From JACCTH01 sp963761985 (lineage in GTDB: Bacteria; Actinomycetota; Acidimicrobiia; Spongiisociales; ZC4RG35): a stretch of DNA of 64,000 nucleotides. Both the position numbers and the translations under genes were made by a program. Each line of letters begins with the position of its first letter. The stretch's first letter is position 1. Shown piece after piece: positions 13,421 through 22,113 of the stretch. The notes under the pieces were generated by a model that made no database searches, was not told the DNA's origin, and saw only the letters and a list, made by a program, of their open reading frames with translations. The DNA is taken from NCBI GenBank assembly GCA_963761985.1, contig CAVXIT010000010.1, positions 1 to 64,000 on the forward strand. The letters are read 5' to 3'.

Positions 13421-14396
13421 TGGCCCCCGTCCTGGTCGTCGAGGACCTCGTCAAGACGTATCCGGGCGCGCGCAAGGCGCCCGCGGTCGAGGCGGTGCGC
13501 GGGATCTCGTTCGCGTCGAGGCGGGCGAGATCTTCGGCCTGCTCGGCCCGAACGGCGCCGGCAAGAGCACCACGATCGGCTGCATCACGACGCTGGTGCG
13601 GCCGACTCCGGGCCGCATCCTGGTGGACGGCGTCGACGTCGCGCCGCGACCCGCGGCGGCCAAGCGGCGCATCGCCGTCGTGCCGCAGACGCGCAACCTC
13701 GACCGCGACCTCACGGTCCGCGAGGTGCTCACCTACCACGGGCGCTACTTCGGCCTGCCCGCCGCCGAGCGCGAGGCGCGCGCCGACCGGCTGCTGCGCG
13801 AGATGCAGGTCGAGGACAAGGCGGAGGCCAAGCCGCCCACGCTCTCGGGGGGCATGCAGCAGCGCGTGCTGATCGCGCGCGCGTTGATGCACGACCCCAG
13901 GGTGCTGCTGCTCGACGAGCCCACCACCGGCCTCGACCCCCAGGCGCGGCGCGATGCTCTGGGAGACGCTGCGCGAGCTGCAGCGCGCGCGGCCTCACCA
14001 TGATCCTCACGACCCACTACATGGAGGAGGCGGACCGGCTCTGCGAGCGGCTCGCCATCATCGACCACGGCCGCATCCTCACCTTCGACACGCCGGCCGC
14101 GCTCAAGACGTCGCTGCCCGGCGGCCAGATCCTGGACCTGTGGGCGCGCCCGGCCAGCCGCTCGCGCCGCGGCTCGAGGCCTGCCGGGCGTGCTGCGCCT
14201 GGAGCGGTGGCGCGCCGAGGCGCGCGACGACGGGCTCGAGCGGCTGCGCCTGTTCGTGGACGCCAGGGACGGCCTGCTCGACCGCGTGCTGCGCGAGGTG
14301 CGCGAGGGCGGCGGCGACCTGCACCACATCAGCCTCACCTCGCCGAGCCTGGAGGACGTCTACATCCACCTCACCGGGAAGGAGCTGCGCGAATGA
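13420..14396 (+). CDS. ABC-2 type exporter ATP-binding protein, frameshifted
   Basis: Cytoplasmic ATPase driving an ABC-2 export permease. It shows Walker A GPNGAGKST, Q-loop VVPQTRNLDRDLTVRE, signature LSGGMQQR, Walker B VLLLDEPTTGLDPQ and the switch histidine in LTTHYMEEAD, then a C-terminal extension ending SPSLEDVYIHLTGKELRE that is characteristic of the DrrA/NodI-like group. The stop at 14,394 overlaps the permease start (ATGA). Substrate unknown; the DrrA-like tail suggests lipids, polyketides or polysaccharides. Confidence 0.87.
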
Positions 14397-15152
14397 CGGC
14401 GTTCCTCGCCCTGCTGCGGCGCGACCTGCACGTGGCCGTGCGCAACGCGCCCCTGCTGCTGCTGGGGACGCTCACCCAGCCGATCCTGGTCGTGCTGGTG
14501 TTCGGCAACATCCTGCCGCGGCTCGGCCTGGTCGCGGACGAGTTCCGCACCGTGATGGTGCCCGGCCTGATGTCGATCACCATGCTGATGGCCGGGCGTG
14601 CAGGGCATCCTGATCCCGCTCGTCGAGCGACCTCTCGGGCACCCGCGAGATCGAGGAGCGGATGCTCGCGCCGATCTCGGCCTTCGGGGTCGCGCTCGAG
14701 AAGATCGTCGCCGGCGCGATCCACGCCGGCCTGGCCGGGCTGGTCGCGCTGCCGGCGATGATGCTGCTGATGCACCAGGTCAGCGGGGTCGACGTCGCCC
14801 GCGCTGGCGCTCCTGCTGCCGCTGGTGGGCGTGCGGGGCTGCTGTCGGCCGCGTTCGGGCTGAACCTGGGCACGCGGGTGCAGCCGCGCTACTCCGGCCT
14901 GCTCTTCGCGGTCGTGCTGGGGCCGATGATGCTGTTCGGCTGCGCGTACTATCCGTGGACCGGCCTGCGCGCGCTCGGCCCCTTCCAGTACCTCTTCCTG
15001 CTGAACCCGCTGGTCTTCATGAGCGAGGCGATGCGGATGGCCGTCACGCCGGAGGTCCCGCACATGCCGGTGCCCTTGCTGGCGCGGCCTGGTCGCTTCG
15101 CCGCGCTGTTCCTGTCCTCGGGCGCGGCTTCGAGCGGAGGACGATCCTCTAG
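14393..15152 (+). CDS. ABC-2 type transporter permease, frameshifted
   Basis: Six-helix membrane partner of the preceding ATPase. It begins MTAFLALLRRDLHVAVRNAP and shows LLGTLTQPILVVLVFGNILP, VMVPGLMSITMLMAG, the coupling-helix region RMLAPISAFGVALEKIVAGA, FGLNLGTRVQPRYSGLLF and MLFGCAYYPW, ending RTIL before TAG 15,150. It overlaps the ATPase gene by four bases, so the two are probably co-translated. Frame changes are near 14,602, 14,632, 14,808 and 15,090. Confidence 0.85.
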
Positions 15153-15195
15153 TCCCGTCCGCTCGTCGCCGAGTGAATCGGCTCCTCGCTGCTTT

Positions 15196-15207
15196 CGGTT
15201 CGAACCG
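15196..15207. terminator. Perfect 12-bp palindrome between convergent genes
   Basis: CGGTTCGAACCG is a perfect palindrome in the 56-bp gap between the stops of the plus-strand permease and the minus-strand transglutaminase-like gene. Its location between convergent genes suggests a bidirectional termination element or a protein-binding site. No T-tract follows on either side, so an intrinsic terminator is not certain. Confidence 0.3.
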
Positions 15208-15208
15208 G

Positions 15209-16308
15209 TTATGACGCGGCAGGCAGGATCTCTCTCGACGTGATCTCGTACTTGAAGCCGTCCGGATCAAGGCTGTCGAGCGCGGCCGCGGCGGTCTCCG
15301 CCTGCGGATACATCAGGAACCCGACGGGTCCGCCTTCGACCCAGGCAGAGCTCACATCGTGCGCGAAGTTGAACGCGATCCAGTTCATCTCCCACGAACC
15401 GAACAGCCGCGCGCGCGCCCTCTTCACCATCGCGTCGTCCAGCGGGCGGTTTCCGGGCGGCTCCTCGAGCGCGACCTTCCGCACGTCCGCGGGATCGACA
15501 GGCACCCAGCCGAAAGCCGGAGAGGAACACTTCGGCGCGGCAGTGCTGGGCCCTCGTCACGTTCTCGTCGCGGGCCGAGGCTCTTGTATCCCTGCTCCGA
15601 CTTCGCAATGCGGATGCCATAGACGTCGCGCGCGGAAGGCCCGCCGCGCGCGCCAGGCCCACGTAGAGCGCATTCAGATCCGCGCATTTGCCGCCCAGGA
15701 TCCTTGGTCTCCAGCATGAAGCGGATGTCGCCGAGGCCGCAGCCGCGCGTCTTCGGATCCCGAAACGTGTGTTCGACGACCCACTCGTAGATCGCGCGCG
15801 CCTTGGCCTGGTCGGTCCGCGCCGTGCCCGTGATCTCGCGCGCCTGTCGCGCACGATGCCGTCGGTCGGCAGGAGCTCGTCGGGCGCAGGAAATGCCCGC
15901 GGGCCGCGGGATCCGTGTTGCCACCGGTCGTCCCGGACCGTGAAGTCCACAGCGTGCTCCGCGTCACCACCGGCTCGTCACCGTCAGCACCGGCTTCACT
16001 CCGGCCGGGTAATCCGCCGCCACCATCGCGACGGAGTCGAGGGACTCGGCGGGGACGAGCTTCGCCGTGCCGCCCTCGGCCTTGAACGTGGTGGCGATGG
16101 TCCTCTGGTAGGGCGTCTCCGCGCCGAGCGGCGCCGGCACCCAGACCCGGGTCGGTCCCGAGGGGGCCCGCACCTCCGCGCGCGTGACGATCTCGAACGT
16201 GCGCCAGCCGTCCGACGGCGAGGTCTCGGCGAACGACGCGCGAGAGCCGGGCCAGGCGAGGCCCGCCGTCATCATCCCGGCCGAGCGGAGAAAATCGCGG
16301 CGATCCAT
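15209..16308 (-). CDS. Tat-exported transglutaminase-like domain protein, frameshifted
   Basis: The N-terminus MDRRDFLRSAGMMTAGLAW is a twin-arginine signal, so the protein is probably exported folded. A beta-rich N-terminal domain (EIVTRAEVRAPSGPTRVWVP) is followed by a transglutaminase-like core: IYEWVVEHTFRDPKT, GGKCADLNALYVGLARAAGLPA with the candidate catalytic cysteine, then a histidine-bearing AQHCRAEVFLSGFGWVPVDPADV. Such proteins hydrolyse or transfer acyl/amide bonds; the substrate is unknown. Four or more indels break the frame between 15,500 and 15,970. Confidence 0.8.
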
Positions 16309-16362
16309 GAGGCTCCCTCCGGTTCGACCCGCAAATTGTATCGGGAGCGGCCCGCGGGGCCT

Positions 16363-16818
16363 CTAGAAGCGCAACCCCACGCCGATCACGAACTCGGTGT
16401 CGCTCTTGAGGATCACCTTGGCCTGCGCGTAGGGAATCACGCGGCCACGCCTTGCCCCCACCCCGCCCAGCAGGTTGAGCCCGAAGTCGGTGTCGCCTTC
16501 GCCCGGGCCCTCCGGGTTGAAGTTGAGGACGGCGAGCCCGGGGCCGAACCACAGGAACGTGCGGCGCCTCGAGTAGAAGTCGTAGTGGAAGTCGCCGTTG
16601 ACGGTGAAGTACCGGCCGCTGTCGACGAGCACCGCCTCCACGTTCGGGTTGAAGTAGATCTCGGGGACGACCCGGAAGAGCATCTCCGCGCCGATGAACG
16701 GGTCTTCGGCCTCCGTGTAGTAGCCGAAGCGCACGCCGAACCGGGGGTCGGCCTGGGCGGCGGCGGGCAGGGCGAGCAGGATCGCGCCGGCGAATGCGAG
16801 TCGAGAAGGGATGGTCAT
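16363..16818 (-). CDS. Outer-membrane beta-barrel-like protein, intact
   Basis: One of the few left-part genes with an unbroken frame (about 151 aa). It starts MTIPSRLAFAGAILLALPAAAQA, a clear Sec signal peptide ending in AQA. The mature part alternates aromatic and polar residues (FGVRFGYYTEAEDPFIGAEML, TFLWFGPGLAVLNF, GLNLLGGVGARRG) and ends VIGVGLRF with the terminal phenylalanine typical of barrels inserted by the BAM complex. This is the best evidence that the left-part organism has an outer membrane. A longer reading from 16,875 is possible, but ATG 16,818 gives the proper signal peptide. Confidence 0.75.
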   Translation of the reverse strand: MTIPSRLAFAGAILLALPAAAQADPRFGVRFGYYTEAEDPFIGAEMLFRVVPEIYFNPNVEAVLVDSGRYFTVNGDFHYDFYSRRRTFLWFGPGLAVLNFNPEGPGEGDTDFGLNLLGGVGARRGRVIPYAQAKVILKSDTEFVIGVGLRF

Positions 16819-16903
16819 GATCCGAAGGTAGGAGCCGCCATCGCTCGCGTCAAAGACCGGTGTGAGCGGCGCCACTCGCGCGGCGTGCCTGGCACGCGGC
16901 CGA

Positions 16904-17584
16904 TCAGGCGGTGAGGAGACGATCGACCATCACCGCCAGCGACGGCGCGCGGGCCACGTCGTGATCGGCGTAGAGGCCGCCGGCGTCGATGAGCCAGGCC
17001 TGCAGGCCGGCCGCGCGCGCGCCCACGACGTCCACGTGATAGAAGTCCCCGGCGTGCAGCGTCGTCTCCGGGCGCGCGCCGGAGCGCTCGAGCGCGAGCT
17101 GGAAGATGCGCGGGTCCGGCTTCTCCACGCCCTCGTCGTGGAAGTAGATGAGCACGTCGAAGTGCCGGGCGAGATCCAGGCGTGCGAAGTGCTTGTGCAG
17201 CGTGCCGTTCGCATTGGACACCACGACCAGGCGATGACCGGCCGCGCGCAGGCGGCCGAGGGCATCCGGCACCCGCTGGGGACCTCCCACAGGTTGAACC
17301 GGGCGTGGTACTCGGCGAGCTCGCGCAGGGCCGCCTCCGTGGCCGGCGACAGCGCGATGCCCGCGTGCTGGAGCACGAGGTTGAAGTAGAGCCAGCCGCG
17401 CGTGCTGTCGTTGGTGGCCTTGATGGCCTGGCCGGTGTCGAGCTGCTTCTTCGCGTGCGGCTCCGCCGCTTCCAGGGCGGCGGGGGCGACGGCGACTCCG
17501 TGGCCGCACCAGCGCCGCGGCCACGCGGTCCCAGTTGGGGTTGACGAGCACGCCGCCGGCGTCGAGGAAGACGGTTTCGATCAT
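16904..17584 (-). CDS. HAD-superfamily hydrolase, frameshifted
   Basis: Haloacid-dehalogenase-like phosphatase. Motif I is ETVFLDAGGVLVNPNWD with the nucleophile aspartate; motif II VVVSNANGT; motif III lysine in DEGVEKPDPRIFQLALERSG; motif IV HAGDFYHVDVVGA. A helical cap lies between motifs I and II (WLYFNLVLQHAG through ALRELAEYHARFNLWEVP). The aspartate two residues after the nucleophile is replaced by glycine (DAGG), a variant seen in some HAD subgroups. It overlaps the downstream hydrolase gene by four bases. Substrate unknown. Confidence 0.8.
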   Translation of the reverse strand: MIETVFLDAGGVLVNPNWDRVAAALVRPRSRRRPRRPGSGGAAREEAARHRPGHQGHQRQHARLALLQPRAPARGHRAVAGHGGGPARARRVPRPVQPVGGPQRVPDALGRLRAAGHRLVVVSNANGTLHKHFARLDLARHFDVLIYFHDEGVEKPDPRIFQLALERSGARPETTLHAGDFYHVDVVGARAAGLQAWLIDAGGLYADHDVARAPSLAVMVDRLLTA

Positions 17585-18360
17585 CGATCGATCCTAACCG
17601 CCGGTCCCGTGGTGGCGGTAGCGGCCAGCGCGCGCACCCAGCCCTCCGGGTCGTCGATCATCGGGTAGTGGCCCCAGGCCGCGAAGGTGCGCTCGGGCCA
17701 GCGCACGCCGATCGCGCGCTCCGTCCACCGCAGCTCCGACGGTCCCACGACGCGATCGCGCCCTCCCCACCAGACCTCGACCCCGGCCAGCGCGGCGGGG
17801 CCGCAGCGGCCACTCCCTCGAGGTCGCGCAGCCAGGACGGGCGGCACCAGCGGAACAGGTCGGCGGTGGCCGCGCATCGTGCGTACCCCTCGAAGAACGC
17901 CAACGTCAGCTCGCGGGTGGGGGGCGCGACGAAGTGACGGCGGACGAAGTGGCGCTGGAAGGGGGGCCAGCCGAACAGGCGTGGGATGACGGGTGCCAGC
18001 CCGGCCCGAGCGATTCGCGGCATCCAGCGCCGCTCGAGGCCCCACAGAACGGGACCCTGGAGGAGGCAGGGGATGGGCGGCGAGGCGACGCTGCGCGCGC
18101 AGCGCGACCGCGAAGAGAGCGCCGATGCCGGTCGCGTACACGAGCACGTCATCGCGCGCGGCCCACCGGGAGGCCGCGCCCGCACAAGCGTCGAGAAACG
18201 CCTCGCGATCGGACGCGGAGGGCCGGCCCTCGAATCCGGGATACGGGATGGCGACGATCTCGAACGGCGCGTCCTTCCCCATGCCGTCCAGCACGGCCCG
18301 CGCCGGCGCCAGTCGCGCTCCGGCGTGGCCGTTGCCGCCGAAGAAGAGGACGACGCGCAT
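17581..18360 (-). CDS. Alpha/beta-hydrolase fold protein, frameshifted
   Basis: Begins MRVVLFFGGNGHAGARLAPA with an N-terminal strand and oxyanion-type Gly-rich turn, followed by VAIPYPGFEGRPSA and LVYATGIGALFAVALRA, where the nucleophile elbow serine appears replaced (ATGIG). C-terminally, VEVWWGGRDRVVGPSE supplies an acid residue and AAWGHYPMIDDPEGW a catalytic-type histidine. The lack of a clear GxSxG makes catalytic activity doubtful unless an indel hides it. ATG 18,360 overlaps the preceding gene's stop. Confidence 0.6.
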   Translation of the reverse strand: MRVVLFFGGNGHAGARLAPARAVLDGMGKDAPFEIVAIPYPGFEGRPSASDREAFLDACAGAASRWAARDDVLVYATGIGALFAVALRAQRRLAAHPLPPPGSRSVGPRAALDAANRSGRAGTRHPTPVRLAPLPAPLRPPSLRRAPHPRADVGVLRGVRTMRGHRRPVPLVPPVLAARPRGSGRCGPAALAGVEVWWGGRDRVVGPSELRWTERAIGVRWPERTFAAWGHYPMIDDPEGWVRALAATATTGPAVRIDR

Positions 18361-18895
18361 CAGCCGTCCACGATGCGCATCCCGGCCGCTTCCATCGCGG
18401 AGAGGAGGCGGACGGAGCGACGACGTCGGAAGGCGGTCGCGCGCCGACCCGGGTGGCGGGTCCGAGGCCAGCGCGTGCGCGACCAGGGCGCACGGAAGCG
18501 CGGCCATCACCTGCCCTCCCTTGTCGGCCACCAGCGCGCGCGTGGCGCGCCGGCCGTCGCTCCAGATGAGCTCCACGAGCGCCGCGCCCCGGAGGTGCCC
18601 AGTGGGAGCGAGCGCGGCCAGGCGCGACAGGACGGCGGCCGTGCGCCGTCCCCAGTGCGCGCCCGTCCGTGCCAGCAGCGCGAAGCCCGCGTTGGCCAGC
18701 GGCAGCTCGAAGCTTGACCCGCACGTCGACCGCGGACGCGGCGAGGAGCGGCGGGAAGAGGTCGTGCTCGGGTCCGTCGAACGTGTAGGCCGTGCGCGGC
18801 CCGAAGGGCGGGGGAAGGGGGATGGTCTGCGGGTCGCCGAAGCCCGGATGAAGGCCGTCCGCCGCGCGCACCGTTCGCCCCAGACGCTGACCATC
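18358..18895 (-). CDS. Saccharopine-dehydrogenase-like protein, C-terminal part, cut at the junction
   Basis: The minus-strand reading gives GLHPGFGDPQTIPLPPPFGP, TAYTFDGPEHDLFPPLLAA, ELPLANAGFALLARTGA and RATRALVADKGGQVMAALP, ending near MRIVDG with a stop overlapping the downstream hydrolase start. The pattern resembles the C-terminal half of saccharopine-dehydrogenase-like NAD-binding proteins, but the Rossmann N-terminus is absent because the sequence changes to an MFS gene at about 18,895. The assignment is tentative. Several indels are present. Confidence 0.4.
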
Positions 18896-18905
18896 GCGTG
18901 GTATC
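18885..18905. other. Probable chimeric junction between two genomes
   Basis: Left of this point the sequence is extremely GC-rich and indel-laden and encodes a dehydrogenase-like C-terminus. Right of it the base composition drops and an MFS transporter N-terminus is read with no indel. The MFS protein stops making sense after about residue 213, exactly where the other gene begins. Both neighbours are truncated, on the same strand, with no target-site duplication, integrase or tRNA nearby. Confidence 0.8.
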
Positions 18906-19540
18906 ACTTGCGGTTCTGGGGGAGGAATCGGAACTGGCTGCGAAGAACCATATGGTCCGATCCCCATGGCCGCCGGGTCATTGCGAACGAACAAAGCCAC
19001 AGGTATGGCGACCACAGCTACCGCCGCGGCGATCCAAACAGATGTGGTACGCCACCCTTGACTTACTGAGAGACTGGCGAGCACCGGCAAGAAGACCAAT
19101 TGGCCGGCGGAGACCGCTGCTCCAAAAATTCCGATCACCAGGCCGCGGTGCTTGACGAACCAGCGATTGGCCAGGGTCGCTCCCAATACAGAACCGATCA
19201 AGCCGGTGCCAATCCCACTCAATACCCCGAAGAAGAGGTTGAGCTGGAGAGCATTCCTGCTTAGCGCTGACAAGAACATTCCGCCCGCAGTAATCAGCAT
19301 TCCCGCCGTCGCAACGAGGCGGGGGCCGTAGCGGTCGATCAGTTTGCCCGAGAACGGAGCCGCCAACCCGTAGAGAATCAGTCCCAGCGAAACGGCCAGG
19401 GAAACCGCGGAACGAGATAGCCCTAGATCCTCTTCGATGGGAAGCAGAAAGACACCCGGCGCCGCCCTCACGCCCGCGGCGAGAAACACCGCTATGCCCG
19501 CGCAGGCAACCACAACCCACCCGTAGTGGAGCCGGCGCAT
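18900..19540 (-). pseudogene. MFS transporter, N-terminal half only, truncated at junction
   Basis: Encodes about 213 residues of a 12-helix major-facilitator protein before the sequence changes. It reads MRRLHYGWVVVACAGIAVFL, then a helix pair with GLILYGLAAPFSGKLIDRYG, which contains the MFS motif A loop (GKLIDRYGPR), then GMFLSALSRNALQLNLFFGV and a sixth helix SVWIAAAVAVVAIPVALFV. The initial HYGWVVVACAG pattern is typical of the oxalate/formate and monocarboxylate antiporter group. The C-terminal six helices are missing. It lies 43 bp downstream of the 49-aa membrane gene, so it belongs with the right-hand genome. Confidence 0.8.
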
Positions 19541-19550
19541 TAGCTGACGT

Positions 19551-19586
19551 TAACGGTTACTACCCCGGCCACCAGTTGGACCGTTA
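19551..19586 (-). terminator. Weak stem-loop overlapping the stop of the 49-aa membrane gene
   Basis: TAACGGT (19,551-19,557) and ACCGTTA (19,580-19,586) form a 7-bp inverted repeat with a 22-base loop. The right arm contains the TAA stop of the small membrane gene. There is no T-tract, so it could only be a weak terminator or processing signal at the end of the long minus-strand run. Confidence 0.25.
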
Positions 19587-19733
19587 GGAAGCGAGACGGC
19601 TGACTACCCACGCGATGCCCTGGCCGAGCCGGTAGAGCAGATAGATCGCGGTCAGCACAACAAAGATGCGAAATCCCCACGGGCTGGGGAGATCGGGCAC
19701 CGAGTCTTCTTCGGGGAGGTAAGGATCGGTCAT
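19584..19733 (-). CDS. 49-aa single-span membrane protein coupled to der
   Basis: This ORF is short but convincing. It begins MTDPYLPEEDSVPDLPSPWG, has one hydrophobic helix (FRIFVVLTAIYLLY) and ends with a short tail that includes a second amphipathic stretch (GIAWVV). Its ATG overlaps the der stop (ATGA), so translation is probably coupled to the GTPase. I do not recognise the family. The acidic N-terminus followed by one transmembrane helix suggests a small membrane-anchored accessory protein. Confidence 0.6.
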   Translation of the reverse strand: MTDPYLPEEDSVPDLPSPWGFRIFVVLTAIYLLYRLGQGIAWVVSRLAS

Positions 19734-21046
19734 CTCATTTTCTTTCGAGTGAGGATGCGAAGTGGGGTGCCTGCAAAGTCGACCTCATCCCGGAGTCGGT
19801 TTTCGATGAAGCGGAGATAGTCCGCGCCCAGCTCGCCGCCAGCGACGAAGAGGATGAAGGTTGGCGGCGCGACTCCGGCCTGAACCGCATATTGGATGCG
19901 AGGCCTTCGTCCCTTGCGTACCGGTGGCGGATGAGCCGCGATCCATTTCGAGATCATGCGATTGAGCTCGCCAGTAGAGATTCTTCGCAGGCGTGCCTCG
20001 AGTCCCGCTTCGATCAAGGCCCCAAGGCGATGGAGACGGGCACCGGTTAGAGCTGAACCCCTCATGATCGGCGCCCACGAGGCGAATCCGAGGCGATCGT
20101 CGACGCTCCGGGTGGCATCTTCACGCTCGTCGGAGCTTTGCGCTCGGTCCCATTTGTTGAGCAGAATGGTCAACGACACTCCAGCTTCGACCGCCTCATC
20201 GACGATGCGTTGATCTTGTTGGGTGACCCCTTCGATGCCATCGATAAGCACGACCGCGGCGTCTGCTTCAGCCAGTGATTTCCGAGCTCGTTCGACTGCA
20301 TAAAAGTCGGCCGACTCGGTTATCTGGGGTCGCCTTCGGATTCCGGCGGTGTCGACGATCACGTATCTGATTCCATCGATCTCTGCTTCGACATCGATCG
20401 GATCGCGAGTGGTACCAGGAGTTGGCGAAACAATGACCCGCTCCTCGCCCACCAGCCGGTTGAGAAGCGTGGACTTGCCAACGTTCGGGCGACCGATCAA
20501 CGCGAGACGGGGCAGCTTGTCCTTCTCATCGATCAGGTCCTCGGGCGGAAGCATTGCGACCAAACGATCGAGCAGCTCCCCGATCCCCCGCCCGTGCAAC
20601 GCCGAAACCCCCATCGGCTCTCCGAGACCGATTCCCCAAAGGTCAGCGATGGTTATCTCATGGGTTGTGTCGTCGATCTTGTTGGCGACGAGAACGACCG
20701 GAACATCGGCCTTGCGCAGAAGTGAGGTGACACCTTCGTCATCTTCGGTGATGCCGACCCGGGCGTCGATCACGAACAGCACGACATCCGCTCCGGCTAG
20801 CGCGGTCTCCGCCTGGCCCTTGATCGCTTCGCTGACCGCTTCGCTCGGGTCGCGTTCCCAGCCTCCCGTGTCGACTAAAGCGAAGCTGCGCCCGTTCCAA
20901 TCGGCTTCGAAATTCCGGCGATCGCGGGTGACGCCGGGTCGTTCCTCGACGACTGCCTGGCGTCCGCCGACTATCCGATTGACCAGGCTCGACTTCCCGA
21001 CATTGGGGCGGCCCACAACGGCCACGATCGGCAGCCGACCGTTCAT
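19730..21046 (-). CDS. der: Ribosome-assembly GTPase Der (EngA)
   Basis: Essential double-GTPase needed for 50S subunit maturation. The first G domain has VAVVGRPNVGKSSLVNRI (G1), GVTRDR (G2), LVDTGG (G3) and VANKID (G4). The second has ALIGRPNVGKSTLLNRL, GTTRDP, VDTAGI and LNKWD. A C-terminal KH-like domain follows (RPRIQYAVQAGVAPPTF, FIENRLRDEVDFAGTPLRI). ATG 21,046 is preferred; an in-frame TTG at 21,070 would overlap ispH by 14 bases. The stop overlaps the next gene by four bases. Confidence 0.95.
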   Translation of the reverse strand: MNGRLPIVAVVGRPNVGKSSLVNRIVGGRQAVVEERPGVTRDRRNFEADWNGRSFALVDTGGWERDPSEAVSEAIKGQAETALAGADVVLFVIDARVGITEDDEGVTSLLRKADVPVVLVANKIDDTTHEITIADLWGIGLGEPMGVSALHGRGIGELLDRLVAMLPPEDLIDEKDKLPRLALIGRPNVGKSTLLNRLVGEERVIVSPTPGTTRDPIDVEAEIDGIRYVIVDTAGIRRRPQITESADFYAVERARKSLAEADAAVVLIDGIEGVTQQDQRIVDEAVEAGVSLTILLNKWDRAQSSDEREDATRSVDDRLGFASWAPIMRGSALTGARLHRLGALIEAGLEARLRRISTGELNRMISKWIAAHPPPVRKGRRPRIQYAVQAGVAPPTFILFVAGGELGADYLRFIENRLRDEVDFAGTPLRILTRKKMR

Positions 21047-21056
21047 CGCGAGCTGT

Positions 21057-22103
21057 TCACTTTTGGGCAATGAGCTCGAGCGCTTCGCTCGCAGTCCACT
21101 CCCGGTCGCGTTCCAGTGGTCCGGCGCCGGCTGCAGTGGCAGTGAAGCCGGCCTCGACCAATTGCTGCAACGTGGTCACGAAGGAACGGAGTTGAGGTGG
21201 GAGCGGGAAGTACTCCTCTTCATCGGTGACCCGAAGCAGCTCAAACCCCAGTCGAGGGTTGAGGCGATCGATCACAGCTGTGACGAGATGGTCAGGAGCC
21301 GAAGCCCCGGCCGTTAGACCCACAACAGTCACGCCTTCAAGCCAGGCTTCTTCGATGTCCTCGGCGCGGTCGATCCGATAGGACGCGATGCCGTGTTCGC
21401 GGGCCACCCTCACCAGGGCCTGGGTATTCGACGAGTTCTCCGAACCAACCACCAGAATCAACTGACACTCTTTGGCCAGGGCCTGCACCGCTTCCTGGCG
21501 GTTCGTGGTGGCATAACACAGGTCACTCTTGCGGGAGATGACCAGCTCGGGAAAACGAACACGAGCCTCATCGAGAACCTCCTGCCATTCGTACATGCCG
21601 AGAGTGGTTTGCGCAAGCAACGCCACTTTCGCCGGGTCGGCGGCCGCGAACCGTTCGAGGCCGTCCTCAGGCTCGACCAGTGTCATCTGTGCGGGCGCCT
21701 CGGCCAAAGTGCCGATCGCCTCGTCATGTCCGCGATGGCCGACATAGAGAATGTCGAAGCCGTTCTTCGCCATACGCTTGACCTCGTGGTGCACCTTGGT
21801 AACCAGAGGACAGACCGCGTCGATTACTACCGCGGCCCGATCCGCCGCCGCCGCCACCACTTCTGGGGCTGAGCCATGAGCGGAGAGCATGACCGGTGCC
21901 CCGATGGGAACATCTCGGATGTCGTCGACGAAGCGGACCCCCACCCTTTCGAACGCCGTCACCACCCATTCGTTGTGGACTATTTGGTGATAGCAATAGA
22001 CCGGTGGTTCAAAGAGCCGAACCATCCAGGTCAAGGCCTTGATAGCCATCTCCACTCCGGCACAGAAACCTCGTGGCTCGGCCACGACCACCCGATCGAT
22101 CAT
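21057..22103 (-). CDS. ispH: 4-hydroxy-3-methylbut-2-enyl diphosphate reductase
   Basis: Last enzyme of the MEP isoprenoid pathway, an iron-sulfur enzyme releasing IPP and DMAPP. Three cluster cysteines are seen: PRGFCAGVEMA, IDAVCPLVTKVH and SDLCYATTNRQ. Other conserved elements are HNEWVV, SAHGSAP, GHRGHDEAIGT and GSENSSNT. The long upstream reading frame to 22,286 is spurious, since it overlaps cmk; ATG 22,103 gives MIDRVVVAEPRGFCAG and 348 residues. The C-terminus runs some 40 residues beyond the usual end, with a low-complexity ATAAGAG stretch. Confidence 0.94.
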   Translation of the reverse strand: MIDRVVVAEPRGFCAGVEMAIKALTWMVRLFEPPVYCYHQIVHNEWVVTAFERVGVRFVDDIRDVPIGAPVMLSAHGSAPEVVAAAADRAAVVIDAVCPLVTKVHHEVKRMAKNGFDILYVGHRGHDEAIGTLAEAPAQMTLVEPEDGLERFAAADPAKVALLAQTTLGMYEWQEVLDEARVRFPELVISRKSDLCYATTNRQEAVQALAKECQLILVVGSENSSNTQALVRVAREHGIASYRIDRAEDIEEAWLEGVTVVGLTAGASAPDHLVTAVIDRLNPRLGFELLRVTDEEEYFPLPPQLRSFVTTLQQLVEAGFTATAAGAGPLERDREWTASEALELIAQK

Positions 22104-22113
22104 GAGAGAAACG

